Assembly (NCBI RefSeq): GCF_019431375.1
Contig: NZ_CP080267.1
Location: 372,001-436,000 of the forward strand
DNA from: Alcanivorax sp.
GTDB taxonomy: Bacteria > Pseudomonadota > Gammaproteobacteria > Pseudomonadales > Alcanivoracaceae
Length of the DNA stretch: 64,000 bases
Direction: 5' to 3'
Shown: in pieces, positions 45,712 to 55,566 of the stretch
Position numbering within the stretch: the first letter of the stretch is position 1
Layout: each line of letters begins with the position of its first letter
The notes under the pieces: model-generated
What the model was told of the DNA's origin: nothing
What the model saw: only the letters and a program-made list of their open reading frames with translations
Databases searched by the model: none
Translations under genes and position numbers: made by a program

Positions 45712-48320
45712 GTATTTGCACCACCTGTCCTTACTGCGGCGTGGGCTGCGGTATCAAAACCGACGGCATCGAACTGCAGGGCGACAAGCAGCACCCTGCC
45801 AATGCCGGGCGCCTATGCGTGAAAGGGTCCTCGGTACTGGAAACCCTGGGTGATCAGGATCGCCTGTTGCAGCCGGAAGTGAATGGGGAAGTGGTGCCCT
45901 GGGATCGCGCCCTGGATGAAGTGGCCGACCGTTTCCGTCGTATTGTGGATGAACACGGCCCGGATGCGGTGGCGTTCTATGTGTCCGGCCAGTTGCTGAC
46001 GGAAGACTATTACGTGGCCAATAAACTCATGAAAGGGTTTATCGGCAGCGCCAACATCGATACCAATTCCCGCCTGTGCATGAGCAGTGCGGTGGTGGCC
46101 CACAAGCGGGCGTTTGGCGAAGATGTGGTGCCCGGTTGTTACGAAGACCTGGAGCTGGCGGACCTGGTGATCCTCACCGGCTCCAACACTGCCTGGGCGC
46201 ACCCCATCGTCTACCAGCGCATCGCCGCCGCCAAGCAGGCGCGCCCGGAGATGAAGGTGGTGGTGATCGATCCTCGTCGTACCGCCACCTGTGATCTGGC
46301 CGACCTGCACCTGGCCATTCGCCCCGGGCAGGACGTGCCGCTGTTCAACGGGCTGCTCACCTGGCTTGATGATCATAACGCGTTAAATCAAGACTATATC
46401 GATGCTCACACCGAAGGCTTCGAGGCGACGCTGAACACCGCCCGCAGTCAGGGCAATGACTGGGAAAAACTGGCCCAGTTGATGGGTGTCAGCAAGGTGG
46501 ACCTGACCACGTTTTATCACTGGTTTGCCACCTGTGATCGTACCGTCACGGTGTTCTCCCAGGGGGTGAATCAGGCCCGCAACGGTTCCGATCAGGGCAA
46601 CGCTATTATCAATGCACACCTGGCCACTGGCCGGGTAGGGAAACCCGGCGCCAGCCCGTTTTCCATCACCGGCCAGCCCAACGCCATGGGCGGTCGTGAA
46701 GTGGGTGGTCTGGCCAATCAGCTGGCCGTGCATCTGGATATTGATAACCCGGAACACCATGCCGCCGTTGCCGATTTCTGGCAGACCGACACGCTGGCAA
46801 CAGAAAATGGTCTCACCGCCGTGGACTTGTTCAATGCGGTGGAAAGCGGTCAGGTCAAAGCCGTGTGGATCATGGCTACCAACCCGGTGGACTCCCTGCC
46901 GGAAGCGGATCGGGTGCGCCATGCGCTGATGGCCTGCGACACCGTGGTGGTGTCCGATTGCGTGGCCAGCGGTGATACCCTGGCCTGTGCCGATATCCGC
47001 CTGCCGGCGCTGGGCTGGGGTGAAAAATCCGGCATGGTGACCAACTCCGAACGATGCGTGTCCCGCCAGCGTCCCTTTGTGAAAGCCCCCGGCAACGCAA
47101 AAGGGGACTGGTGGATTATCACCGAAGTGGCCCGTCGCATGGGTTACGCCTCAGCCTTTCCCTATCAGCACGAACACGAAATTTTTGCCGAGTACTCGGC
47201 GCTCACCGCGTTGGCGGGCAGATTTGGCAAGCGGCTGGATATGACCGCTGCTGCGGACCTGAGCGCCGACCAGTATGAACAGTGGCAGCCGCAGCAGTGG
47301 CCACTGCAAGGGGACCCTCGCTGCTTTGCCGACGGACACTTCGCCACGCCGAATCGCCGTGGTCGTTTTGTTGTCTGCGAGAATCCCAAGGTGCATCAGA
47401 TCGGTGATGCCTTCCCGATCATTCTCAACAGCGGCCGTATTCGCGACCAGTGGCACACCATGACACGCACCGGCCGCGCCGGACGTTTGTTTGCCCACCT
47501 GAGCGAACCCTTTGCGGCACTGCATTCCAAGGATATTGAACGTTACCGACTGAAGGAGGGCGGCTTCGTACGCCTTTCCAGCAAGGTCGGTGACGCCCTG
47601 GTGCGGGTAACCAGTGATAGCGGGCAACGGCCCGGTACCGCTTTCATGCCCATGCACTGGACCGATCAGTTTTCTCGCCGTGCCCGGGTGGATGCCCTGG
47701 TACCGGCACGTCTGGATCCGCATTCCGGCCAGCCGGCGTTCAAACATACGCCGGTCAACGTCAGCGACTGGCAACCCCGCTGGCATGGCTGGTTGTTCAC
47801 GGCGGCACCCCCGCCCGCCGTGGAGTACTGGGCCCGAGTTCCCGTCGATGCATTCTTGCAGGCGGGCCAGGTACAGCGTTATCGGCTGGCCGGCGATGCG
47901 GACCTAACCGAACAACAGCTCCACGATTGGATGCCCGAAGCGGCACAGTGGCTGGCACTCAACGACCCCGCCACTGGGCACTTCCGTCGCGCCGCCCTGG
48001 ATAGCGAGGGCCGATTGCTGGCCTGGCTGGCCATCGGCGAAGAACTGCCGCTGTGCGATGTGGAGTGGCTGGCGAGTTGTTTCGCCGACGAGGCAGAAAC
48101 CCAGCACCTTGCGCTGCTTGCTGGGCAACCGGTGGACGCAGGCCCGGACCTGGGGCCGGTGATCTGTAGCTGCTTTCAGGTACGCCAGAAAACCATCGAA
48201 ACTGCGGTGGAAGAGGGCGCGGACAACGTGGAAGCCATCGGCAAATGCTGCCAGGCAGGCACCAACTGCGGCTCCTGCATTCCGGAACTACGCGGACTGC
48301 TGGAAAACTGCAGTGTTTGA
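45708..48320 (+). CDS. nasA: Assimilatory nitrate reductase, catalytic subunit
   Basis: Molybdopterin enzyme reducing nitrate to nitrite in the cytoplasm. The 870 residues begin with a [4Fe-4S] motif, Cys7, 10, 14 and 37 (CPYCGVGC, GRLCVKG). The likely Mo ligand Cys is in SRLCMSSAV near 124, and MPT-binding segments include TGSNTAWAHP and GQPNAMGGREVGG. A C-terminal BFD-like [2Fe-2S] domain (CSCFQVRQKTIE, CCQAGTNCGSC) is like that of Klebsiella NasA. No Tat signal, consistent with the assimilatory type. Last gene of the operon. Confidence 0.96.
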   Translation: MSICTTCPYCGVGCGIKTDGIELQGDKQHPANAGRLCVKGSSVLETLGDQDRLLQPEVNGEVVPWDRALDEVADRFRRIVDEHGPDAVAFYVSGQLLTEDYYVANKLMKGFIGSANIDTNSRLCMSSAVVAHKRAFGEDVVPGCYEDLELADLVILTGSNTAWAHPIVYQRIAAAKQARPEMKVVVIDPRRTATCDLADLHLAIRPGQDVPLFNGLLTWLDDHNALNQDYIDAHTEGFEATLNTARSQGNDWEKLAQLMGVSKVDLTTFYHWFATCDRTVTVFSQGVNQARNGSDQGNAIINAHLATGRVGKPGASPFSITGQPNAMGGREVGGLANQLAVHLDIDNPEHHAAVADFWQTDTLATENGLTAVDLFNAVESGQVKAVWIMATNPVDSLPEADRVRHALMACDTVVVSDCVASGDTLACADIRLPALGWGEKSGMVTNSERCVSRQRPFVKAPGNAKGDWWIITEVARRMGYASAFPYQHEHEIFAEYSALTALAGRFGKRLDMTAAADLSADQYEQWQPQQWPLQGDPRCFADGHFATPNRRGRFVVCENPKVHQIGDAFPIILNSGRIRDQWHTMTRTGRAGRLFAHLSEPFAALHSKDIERYRLKEGGFVRLSSKVGDALVRVTSDSGQRPGTAFMPMHWTDQFSRRARVDALVPARLDPHSGQPAFKHTPVNVSDWQPRWHGWLFTAAPPPAVEYWARVPVDAFLQAGQVQRYRLAGDADLTEQQLHDWMPEAAQWLALNDPATGHFRRAALDSEGRLLAWLAIGEELPLCDVEWLASCFADEAETQHLALLAGQPVDAGPDLGPVICSCFQVRQKTIETAVEEGADNVEAIGKCCQAGTNCGSCIPELRGLLENCSV

Positions 48321-48322
48321 CC

Positions 48323-48420
48323 GAGGAGCGAGTTACGAGCTACGAGTTACGAAAATCAAAACCGTGAAACAACAGATCGGATAGCTTTTCGCTTTTCGCA
48401 ACTCGATCCTCGTAACTCGC
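48323..48420. repeat. Heptamer inverted-repeat element after nasA
   Basis: GAGCGAGTTACGAGCTACGA units (period seven) at 48325-48352 face CGCAACTCGATCCTCGTAACTCG units at 48397-48420. It forms an imperfect hairpin directly after the operon and may terminate it. Confidence 0.7.
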
Positions 48421-48507
48421 CACTGTCTTTCCCCGGCTTCCTGTCACCTTGCCCGTACCCCGATCAGCGCTTAGTCTCGAAGCAACGGTTTCGATGCGGC
48501 GCGAGCC

Positions 48508-49512
48508 ATGAAGAACAACAAGAAACATTATCCAGCACTAAGCTGGCAGGGCAGGGCCATCAATGCGGTGGCCAAGGGCATGGTGAAGCCGGTAATCAGC
48601 CGGCTGAAATTTTCCCGCCGTTTCATGAAGTTTTCCCAGCTGGGTTTCGATGCAGTCACCCTGGCGTTGCCGGTGCCTTCCGACGTGCATATTTCTCGCG
48701 CCCATATGGGTGGGGTGCCTGGGGAATGGCTGATTACCGGCAGGCGCGTGCGCAGCAACCGGGTGGTGTTGTACTTCCATGGCGGCGCTTATTTTTTCGG
48801 TTCCCCCCGTTCCCATCGCGCCGTCACCTGGCGGCTTAGCCATTACTGTCGTGCCAAGGTTCTGGCACTGGATTATCGGCAACCACCTGACTGGGCATAC
48901 CCGGCGCCGCTGGAAGATGCGGTGCGGGCCTACAAGGCTTTACTGGATCTTGGTTACAGCAGTGAGCATATCGTCTTCGCCGGGGATTCTGCCGGCGGTA
49001 ACCTGGCGCTGGTGACCCTGTTGCGACTGCGGGAACTGAAATTGCCGATGCCCTCATCGGCCGTGCTGATCAGCCCGTGGGGTGACTTGACCTGTTCCGG
49101 TGACAGCATCCGCGACAATGCGGACAAGGAACCATTGATTCCGCTTGGTGCGCTTAACTTCGTTTCTGCGTCCTACAGCCGTGGTTACGATGCGGCGTCT
49201 CCCATGTTGTCACCGGTGTTCGCCGACTTCACCGGTTTGCCACCGTTGCTGGTGCAGGTTGGCAGCACCGAGTTGCTCTACAGTGATGCGGTGCGCATTG
49301 CCAGGCAGGCCGAACAGGCTGGCGTGGATTGCCAGCTGCAGGTCTGGGACCGTATGCCCCATGTGTTCCATGCCCTGGCTGCCTGGCTCCCCGAGGCGGG
49401 CCAGGCTCTTCAGGAAATCGGAGCCTTTGTCCATGGCCATCTCAGTGACCGGGATCGTGACAGCCATGTCCGTGCCCGGGCGAGGGTGGTTGGCGAGCAG
49501 GATTCACCGTAG
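48508..49512 (+). CDS. Alpha/beta hydrolase, hormone-sensitive-lipase family
   Basis: Esterase-type hydrolase of 334 residues. The oxyanion motif HGGAYFFGSPRSHR lies near 91; the nucleophile elbow GDSAGGN has Ser near 160. The Asp region is VGSTELLYSDA and the His is in RMPHVFHAL near 283. There is no signal peptide, so it is cytosolic. It acts on small or medium acyl esters in the family; substrate not predictable. It is a stand-alone gene between repeats. Confidence 0.88.
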   Translation: MKNNKKHYPALSWQGRAINAVAKGMVKPVISRLKFSRRFMKFSQLGFDAVTLALPVPSDVHISRAHMGGVPGEWLITGRRVRSNRVVLYFHGGAYFFGSPRSHRAVTWRLSHYCRAKVLALDYRQPPDWAYPAPLEDAVRAYKALLDLGYSSEHIVFAGDSAGGNLALVTLLRLRELKLPMPSSAVLISPWGDLTCSGDSIRDNADKEPLIPLGALNFVSASYSRGYDAASPMLSPVFADFTGLPPLLVQVGSTELLYSDAVRIARQAEQAGVDCQLQVWDRMPHVFHALAAWLPEAGQALQEIGAFVHGHLSDRDRDSHVRARARVVGEQDSP

Positions 49513-49702
49513 AAATTGTTAAATTGTTATTAAAGGTAGCCCTGATCTGGGTTCAGAAACGCTACCGTAACGATGGCTACGCTTGCTTACAGTCCACCAA
49601 CTTCCTTGCTCTACAGCACATTGCACATCCCTTCCATAGTCGCTAATGCCAGTCTCCGTTCGGAGGCCATAACGACGACAAAGTACGATGGAGGGGTTCA
49701 TC

Positions 49703-52686
49703 TTGGCTAATCAACTCAAACTTCTGGTAGGCAGTAGCGCCCTTGCGGCTCTGCTGACGGCCTGTGGCGGTGGAGGCGGCGGCAGCTCGGCGCCAGCCGA
49801 CTCCGGCCCGGCAGCCCGTGCCCTGCCTCCGGAAATCGCAGAGATAATCGACGATCAGAACGAGCTTACCGATGCCTTGTGTCCCGGCGCGTCCGGCGAG
49901 GCAGGAGAAGGCGGTTCCATCGACCCGGCCACCTGTTTTGGTGAAAGCGAAGACGGTGCCGAGGAAGATACCGGTTATACGTTGTCACTGAATCCGGTGG
50001 TACAGCAGTTCTGCCCGGAAGCGTCACAGGCATTTGATGCCACCCTGACGTTCCAGGGGGAAATGCTCGAACAGGACTTCGTTTACGATACCGACAGTTC
50101 CTTTGATGGTTCTGCCACCTTCCCGGCTGCCTGCTTGCAGGAAGCCGCAGCGAACTTCCAGAACATCGGCGATATGATCGGTGGGTCTAACCCGCTGACC
50201 GAAGCCCTGTGTCCGGAGGAAGCAGCAAGTGATGATTTCGATCCTGCCAGCTGCTTTGCTGAAGCAGCCAGCCAGGGCGGCTTGCCCGGTGGCGGTGGCG
50301 GCGAGATGCCTGGCGCTGACCAGCTGTTCGCCCAGCTGTGCCCGGAAACCGGTGAACAGGAGCTGGGCCCGGAAACGCCCATCAACTGTTTGAACGAAGC
50401 CAGCCGTGCCTACATGGACGTCTACAACCTGCTGACGGAAAGCAATAGCTTTACCGAGCAGGTATGTCCGGAAGATTCTCAGGATGGCCGGATTGATCCG
50501 CCCCAATGCTTTGCCGAAGCTCTGCTGGGCGGCGGTATTCCCGGTGGCGGCGGTGGTGGGGGTGGAAGCAACCCGTTCGCACCCGCCCTTGAGCAGTTCT
50601 GCCCGGAAACCGCCATGGCAGATCTGGGTCCGACTACCCCCATCGACTGCCTGACCGAAGCCGGTGGCAACTTCCAGGACGTTCAGGACCTGCTGCTGGG
50701 TTCCAACCCGCTGACCGACAACCTCTGCCCGAACGCAGCTGCCAATCCGCCGATTGATCCTGCGGCCTGCTTCACCGAAGCGGCTGAAGGTTTCCCGGGT
50801 GGCCTGCCCGGTGGCGAAGGTAACCCGCTGGCGCCGATCATGGATCAGTTCTGTCCGGAAACCGCCGAGCAGCCCCTGGGTCCGACGACTCCCGTCGATT
50901 GCCTGACTGAAGCTGGCAGCAGCTTTGGCGACGTGCAGGATCTGCTGACCGGTTCCAACCCGCTGACCGAGGCCTTCTGCCCGGAAGAGAGTGCGGATGG
51001 CACAGTCGATCCGGCTGCCTGCTTCATGGAAGCAACCTCCGCTGGCGGCTTGCCGGGTGGCGACGGTAATCCGTTTGCACCTGTGATGGAGCAATTCTGC
51101 CCGGATACTGCTGTAGCTCCGCTTGGTCCGACCACACCCATCGACTGCCTGACCGAAGCCGGTGGCAGCTTTGGCGACATTCAGGATCTGCTGACTGGTT
51201 CCAACCCGCTGACCGAGGCCTTCTGCCCGGAAGAGTCTGCCGACGGTACCGTTGATCCGGCAGCCTGCTTCATGGAAGCCCTGCAAAGCGGTGGTGAATT
51301 GCCCGGTGGTGATGGCAACCCGTTCGCGCCGGTGATGGGCCAGTTCTGCCCGGATACCGCCGAGCAACCGCTGGGCCCGACCACCCCGGTCGACTGCCTG
51401 ACCGAGGCCGGTGGTAACTTCGGCGACATCCAGGACCTGCTGACCGGCTCCAACCCGCTGACCGAGGCCTTCTGTCCGGAAGAGTCTGCGGACGGCACCG
51501 TTGATCCCGCAGCTTGCTTCATGGAAGCCGCTGGAAGCGGTGGCCTGCCGGGTGGCGATGGCAACCCGTTCGCGCCGATCATGGGTCAGTTCTGCCCGGA
51601 AACCGCCGAGCAACCGCTGGGTCCGACCACACCGGTTGACTGCCTGACAGAAGCCGGTGGCAGCTTTGGTGACGTGGAAGACCTGCTGACAGGCTCCAAT
51701 CCGCTGACCGAGGCTTTCTGTCCGGAAGAGTCTGCGGACGGCACACCGTTGACCCCGCAGCTTGCTTCATGGAAGCCGCTGGAAGCGGTGGCCTGCCGGG
51801 TGGCGATGGCAACCCGTTCGCGCCGGTGATGGAGCAGTTCTGTCCGGCTACCGCCGAGCAGCCGCTGGGCCCGACCACCCCTGTTGACTGCCTGTCCGAG
51901 GCGGGTGGCAACTTTGGTGACGTGGAAGACCTCCTGACTGGCTCTAACCCGCTGACCGAACAGGTTTGCCCGGAAGAGTCTGCAGATGGCACCGTGGATC
52001 CGGCAGCCTGCTTCATGGAAGCCCTGGCCGGTGGTGCACCGGGCGGTGATGGTAACCCGCTGTCTCCGGTACTGGAGCAGTTCTGCCCGGATACCGCTGC
52101 CGGTGAAGTCGGTCCCACCACTGCCTTCGATTGCCTGCAGGAAGCGGGTGGCGATTTCGGTGAGTTGGAAGACCTGCTGGGACCGTTGATGGAATCCAAC
52201 CCGCTGACCGAACAGCTGTGCCCGGCGGAATCCGCTGACGGCACTGTTGATCCGGCCGGCTGCTTTATCGAAGGGCTGGATAACATCGAGCTGCTCAACA
52301 CCAGTGATCTGGGTCTGTTCCCGGAATGTCCGCTGCTCAGCGGCGACAACGATACCGGCAATGTGTCCCTGACACTGGGCCTGGGTTGTCTGCTGCAGCA
52401 GTCTGATGATCCGAGCATCGGTCTGGATTCTCTGGATCCGGCTACGCTGACCGCACTGCTGGAAGGCAGCGATCTGTCTGGCAACGGCCTGGCAGAGCTG
52501 ACGGTGCTGACCGCTGTGCTGGATGAACTGCTGGGCGGTGGCCAACTGGATAACCTGGGTCTGGAAGAAATTCTGACCACAGACCAGTTGCTTGCCCTGG
52601 CAGACCAGGATAATCCGTTGAGTGACATCCTTGATCCCATCCTGGGTCCGATTCTGGACCTGCTGGGACTGGGCGGTCTGCTCTGA
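49703..52686 (+). CDS. Repeat lipoprotein with 82-residue four-Cys units, interrupted by a frameshift
   Basis: No known function. The likely start is TTG 49703, since GGAGGGG lies seven bases before it (an in-frame ATG at 49688 has no such site). A lipobox LLTAC is followed by a Gly run, so it is a lipoprotein. From about 50009 it consists of roughly nine repeats; the later ones are 246 bases and nearly identical (FCPETAEQPLGPTTP, DCLTEAGG, GSNPLTEAFCPEES, DPAACFMEA). A two-base AC insertion at 51741-51750 (GGCACACCG where other copies have GGCACCG) shifts frame, so as read the protein ends at 51829 and the rest (51769-52686) is out of frame. A unique non-repetitive C-terminus ends at 52686. 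Confidence 0.8.
50009..52280 (+). repeat. Tandem 246-base coding repeats
   Basis: Units begin with a TTCTGYCCGG motif near 50009, 50338, 50594, 50847, 51092, 51341, 51587, 51835 and 52081. The 51341-51587 step is 246 and the 51587-51835 step is 248, exposing the two-base insertion. The central copies differ by few bases, indicating recent expansion or gene conversion. Confidence 0.85.
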
Positions 52687-52700
52687 TCGGTTGATCCTTC

Positions 52701-52732
52701 AAAAAAGCCCGGCCTTCGCGCCGGGCTTTTTT
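52701..52732 (+). terminator. Terminator of the repeat lipoprotein gene
   Basis: AAAAAAGCCCGGC pairs with GCCGGGCTTTTTT, 15 bases after the stop codon. Confidence 0.9.
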
Positions 52733-52745
52733 ATGGATTGCTCCC

Positions 52746-52877
52746 TGTAGGAGCGCCTCTCGAGGCGCGAAAGACGTTAGAAGCGAGTAACGAGGTTCGA
52801 GTTTCGAAAAGCTTTTCGCTCCTCGTGACTCGTACCTCGACACTTTACTTCTTCGCGCCTCGAGAGGCGCTCCTACA
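52746..52877. repeat. Composite element: REP pair enclosing heptamer repeat
   Basis: TGTAGGAGCGCCTCTCGAGG... (52746-52771) and its exact inverse (52852-52877) enclose a heptamer-style inverted repeat (AGCGAGTAACGAGGTTCGAG with CTCCTCGTGACTCGTACCTC). One repeat family appears inserted into the other. Confidence 0.8.
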
Positions 52878-52893
52878 GAAAAAAGCCGGACAC

Positions 52894-52922
52894 AAAAAAG
52901 CCGCCATCAAGGCGGCTTTTTC
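52894..52922 (-). terminator. Terminator of the DAHP synthase gene
   Basis: GCCGCC/GGCGGC hairpin with A and T runs on both sides; correctly placed 15 bases after the synthase stop on the minus strand, and usable from both directions. Confidence 0.85.
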
Positions 52923-52936
52923 GTATCAGCCAGCGA

Positions 52937-54010
52937 TCAACTGTTGCGCTTGGGCAGCACGTCGCGCAGCTTGTCGGCCATCTCGCGAATGGCTTTCTCG
53001 GTGGTGTCCCAGGCGATACAGCCATCGGTGATGGACACACCGTATTCCAGGTCTTCCAGATTCTCCGGGAGCTTCTGGTTACCGTATTTCAGGTGCGATT
53101 CCACCATCAGACCGACGATGGACTGGTTACCTTCGAGAATCTGGTTGGCAATATTTTCCATCACCAGCGGCTGCAGGCTCGGGTCCTTGTTGGAGTTGGA
53201 GTGGGAGCAATCCACCATGATGTTGGTGGACACACCGGCTTTCTCCAGCGCTTGCTCAGCCAGCGCCACGGACACGGAATCATAGTTGGGCTTGCCGCCG
53301 CCGCCACGCAGTACCACATGGCCGTACTGGTTGCCCTTGGTGGTGGTCAGCGCCACCCGGCCTTCCGGGTCGATACCCAGGAAGCGATGCGGGTGTTTCA
53401 CGCTCAACATGGCGTTCACTGCCACATCCAGGCTGCCGTCGGTGCCGTTTTTGAAGCCCACCGGGCTGGACAGACCGGAGGACATTTCCCGGTGGGTCTG
53501 GCTTTCGGTGGTGCGGGCGCCGATGGCGTTCCAGGAAATCAGGTCCTGCAGGTACTGCGGGGTGGTCGGGTCCAGCGCCTCGGTGGCAGAGGGCAGGCCC
53601 AGTTCAGCCACATCCAGCAGCAGCTTGCGGGCAATGTGCAGGCCGTCCTGCACCTTGAAGGAGTCGTTCATGTAGGGGTCATTGATCAGCCCCTTCCAGC
53701 CCACGGTGGTACGGGGCTTTTCAAAGTAGACGCGCAACACCAGGTAGATGGTGTCCTTCACTTCCTCGGCTAGCGCCTTCAACTTCTGCGCATACTCCAT
53801 GGCCGCCTTGGTGTCATGGATAGAGCAGGGGCCAATCACCACAAACAGACGGTGGTCCTTGCGGTCGAGAATATTGCGAATCGTCTCGCGGCCTTCGATC
53901 ACGGTCTGGCGGGCATTGTCGGAAAGCGGCAGCTCTTCCTTCAGCGCATTGGGGGTGATCAGCAGTTCCTGCGAGGCGATATTGAGATCGTCTACCTGTT
54001 TATCGGTCAT
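52937..54010 (-). CDS. 3-deoxy-7-phosphoheptulonate (DAHP) synthase, class I
   Basis: First enzyme of the shikimate pathway, joining phosphoenolpyruvate and erythrose-4-phosphate. The 357 residues match AroF/G/H: VIGPCSIHDTKAAMEYA (metal Cys), RVYFEKPRTTVGWKGLINDP, GARTTESQTHREMSSGL, and DCSHSNSNKDP. Which amino acid inhibits it cannot be told from the motifs I can read. The upstream gap of about 160 bases before the repeat region may hold its promoter. Confidence 0.95.
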   Translation of the reverse strand: MTDKQVDDLNIASQELLITPNALKEELPLSDNARQTVIEGRETIRNILDRKDHRLFVVIGPCSIHDTKAAMEYAQKLKALAEEVKDTIYLVLRVYFEKPRTTVGWKGLINDPYMNDSFKVQDGLHIARKLLLDVAELGLPSATEALDPTTPQYLQDLISWNAIGARTTESQTHREMSSGLSSPVGFKNGTDGSLDVAVNAMLSVKHPHRFLGIDPEGRVALTTTKGNQYGHVVLRGGGGKPNYDSVSVALAEQALEKAGVSTNIMVDCSHSNSNKDPSLQPLVMENIANQILEGNQSIVGLMVESHLKYGNQKLPENLEDLEYGVSITDGCIAWDTTEKAIREMADKLRDVLPKRNS

Positions 54011-54179
54011 GATGGTCTTTACTACCTGTCGTTGCTGGAGGCCCCGGGCCCCGTTCTATGGCGGGCGGCTCTGGCTGACACTCCTTTTGTAGAGGTGAAG
54101 CAGTCTAGCGGAAACAGGCGGTTATAGAAATATCAAGGGGCCTGTCTGTGCGATAGGGTGGGGTAATGAAGGAAAGGCC

Positions 54180-54400
54180 AGCTATTAGCTACGAGCTGCT
54201 AGCTACTAGGCGCGAGGTAGTCTTGGGGTACGAATAGTCAGTGCCCGCGTTCCGGCCGAATCCGCATACCTGGCAGGTTATCGACAAACGGTTTCTCCTC
54301 GCAGCTAGAAGCTAGAAGCTAGAAGCTAGTAGCTAGTAGCTAGTAGCTAGTAGCTAGCAGCTAGCAGCTAGCAGCTAGCAGCTAGCAGCTAGCAGCTATA
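54180..54400. repeat. AGCTAGN heptamer tandem array with inverted partner
   Basis: From 54303 there are 13 perfect seven-base units in blocks: three AGCTAGA, four AGCTAGT, six AGCTAGC, then a decayed AGCTATA. An inverted counterpart (AGCTACGAGCTGCTAGCTAC, from 54186) lies about 100 bases before. The array ends at the cobB stop codon. No gene lies in this gap. Confidence 0.92.
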
Positions 54401-55106
54401 ATCCCTCAATCAGCTCTTCCACATACGCCGGCACCAGCTCCGTGGCCAGGCCATGCCGGTGCTCGGCAAAGGCAGTCAACCGCTGGGAAGGCTCCAAATT
54501 CAGTTCCACGGTATGCGCTCCGTGCCGGTTGGCTTCTTCCACAAAGCCCGCTGCCGGGTACACATTGCCGCTGGTGCCGATGCTGATAAAGCGGTCGCAG
54601 CGCGCCAGGGCCTGGTAGATACGCTCCATCTCCAGGGGCATTTCGCCGAACCACACCACATGGGGGCGCAAGCAGCCCTTGGCGCCGCAGAGCGGGCAGG
54701 GCAGGGTCGGGGTCAGCTCACTGGTGACTTCCACCAGGCCCCCTGACGCCTGGCAGCGGCCCTTGAGCAGTTCGCCGTGCATGTGGATCAGGTTGCGACT
54801 GCCGGCCCGTTCGTGCAGGTTGTCGATGTTCTGGGTCACCAGCAGCACCTGGCCGGCGGGAAAGGCCTGTTCCAGCTTCGCCAGCGCCTGGTGGGCCGCA
54901 TTGGGCTTGATGGCGGCGCTGAGCAGCTGTTCACGGCGCTTGTTGTAGAAGTTCTGCACCAGGGTGGCATCGCGCAGAAACGCCTCTGGCGTGGCCACAT
55001 CCTCCACACGGTGGTTCTCCCACAGCCCGTCTGCCGCCCGGAACGTCTTGATACCGGATTCCGCCGAGATTCCCGCGCCGGTAAGTATTACAATGTTTTC
55101 AGCCAT
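54396..55106 (-). CDS. cobB: NAD-dependent protein deacylase (sirtuin, CobB type)
   Basis: Sir2-family deacylase, 236 residues. GAGISAESGIKTFRAADGLW opens the NAD-binding fold; TQNIDNLHERAG and HGELLKGRC follow, with zinc Cys in RCQASGG and CPLCGAKGC, and LRPHVVWFGE with the flanking catalytic region. FYNKRREQL carries the Tyr-x-x-Arg pair of class III sirtuins, suggesting desuccinylase as well as deacetylase activity. Its stop codon lies at the edge of the AGCTAGN array. Confidence 0.93.
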   Translation of the reverse strand: MAENIVILTGAGISAESGIKTFRAADGLWENHRVEDVATPEAFLRDATLVQNFYNKRREQLLSAAIKPNAAHQALAKLEQAFPAGQVLLVTQNIDNLHERAGSRNLIHMHGELLKGRCQASGGLVEVTSELTPTLPCPLCGAKGCLRPHVVWFGEMPLEMERIYQALARCDRFISIGTSGNVYPAAGFVEEANRHGAHTVELNLEPSQRLTAFAEHRHGLATELVPAYVEELIEGL

Positions 55107-55139
55107 TTATCCGTCCGATTAGTCAGGATTATTTGTTCC

Positions 55140-55514
55140 ATGGATACCATTATCGACCAACAGGAAAATCTCAACTTGCCCCGGCGCGGCAATGTCACAC
55201 TGCTGCATTTTCACCAGGGCATGGTACTGCTGGTGGGGGAGGATGCCATAGGCCTGTACCGGGACCGCGTGGCCATCGACGACCCCCTGGCCAATGGTGT
55301 CATCGGCTACGAAACCATTCCACCCTCCCTGCAGCCAGACTGGCAGGACAACTGCGGCTTTGTCCGTGAGCATCAATCCGGCTATGTAGGTCTTAACGGC
55401 GGTGGCGTGATTTTTATCCGCCCGGACGGCGTGGCGCTCTATCCCAGCGGCATGCATGCGTTGCAGAATCGGGACATGAGCTGGCTGATTCCCTTTCCGC
55501 CACTCAATGCATAA
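55140..55514 (+). CDS. Conserved small hypothetical protein
   Basis: Not recognised. The 124-residue soluble protein starts MDTIIDQQENLNLPRRGNV and ends with PFPPLNA. No signal peptide, membrane segment or motif stands out. It is divergent from cobB (33 bases apart) and 52 bases upstream of the GNAT-nitrilase gene. The open frame runs further upstream only across antisense cobB, so the ATG at 55140 is preferred. Confidence 0.65.
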   Translation: MDTIIDQQENLNLPRRGNVTLLHFHQGMVLLVGEDAIGLYRDRVAIDDPLANGVIGYETIPPSLQPDWQDNCGFVREHQSGYVGLNGGGVIFIRPDGVALYPSGMHALQNRDMSWLIPFPPLNA

Positions 55515-55566
55515 TTTGCCCGGCACCGGTGATCCCGGCGTCGGCTACTGAAGGAGCTGTTCTGTT

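Noticed and set aside
50009..52280. Minus-strand 529-codon and other long antisense frames
   Set aside because: They mirror the Cys/Gly-rich repeats of the lipoprotein; signal sequence, lipobox and terminator support the plus strand.
54303..54400. CRISPR array
   Set aside because: Seven-base units with no spacers; a simple tandem array.
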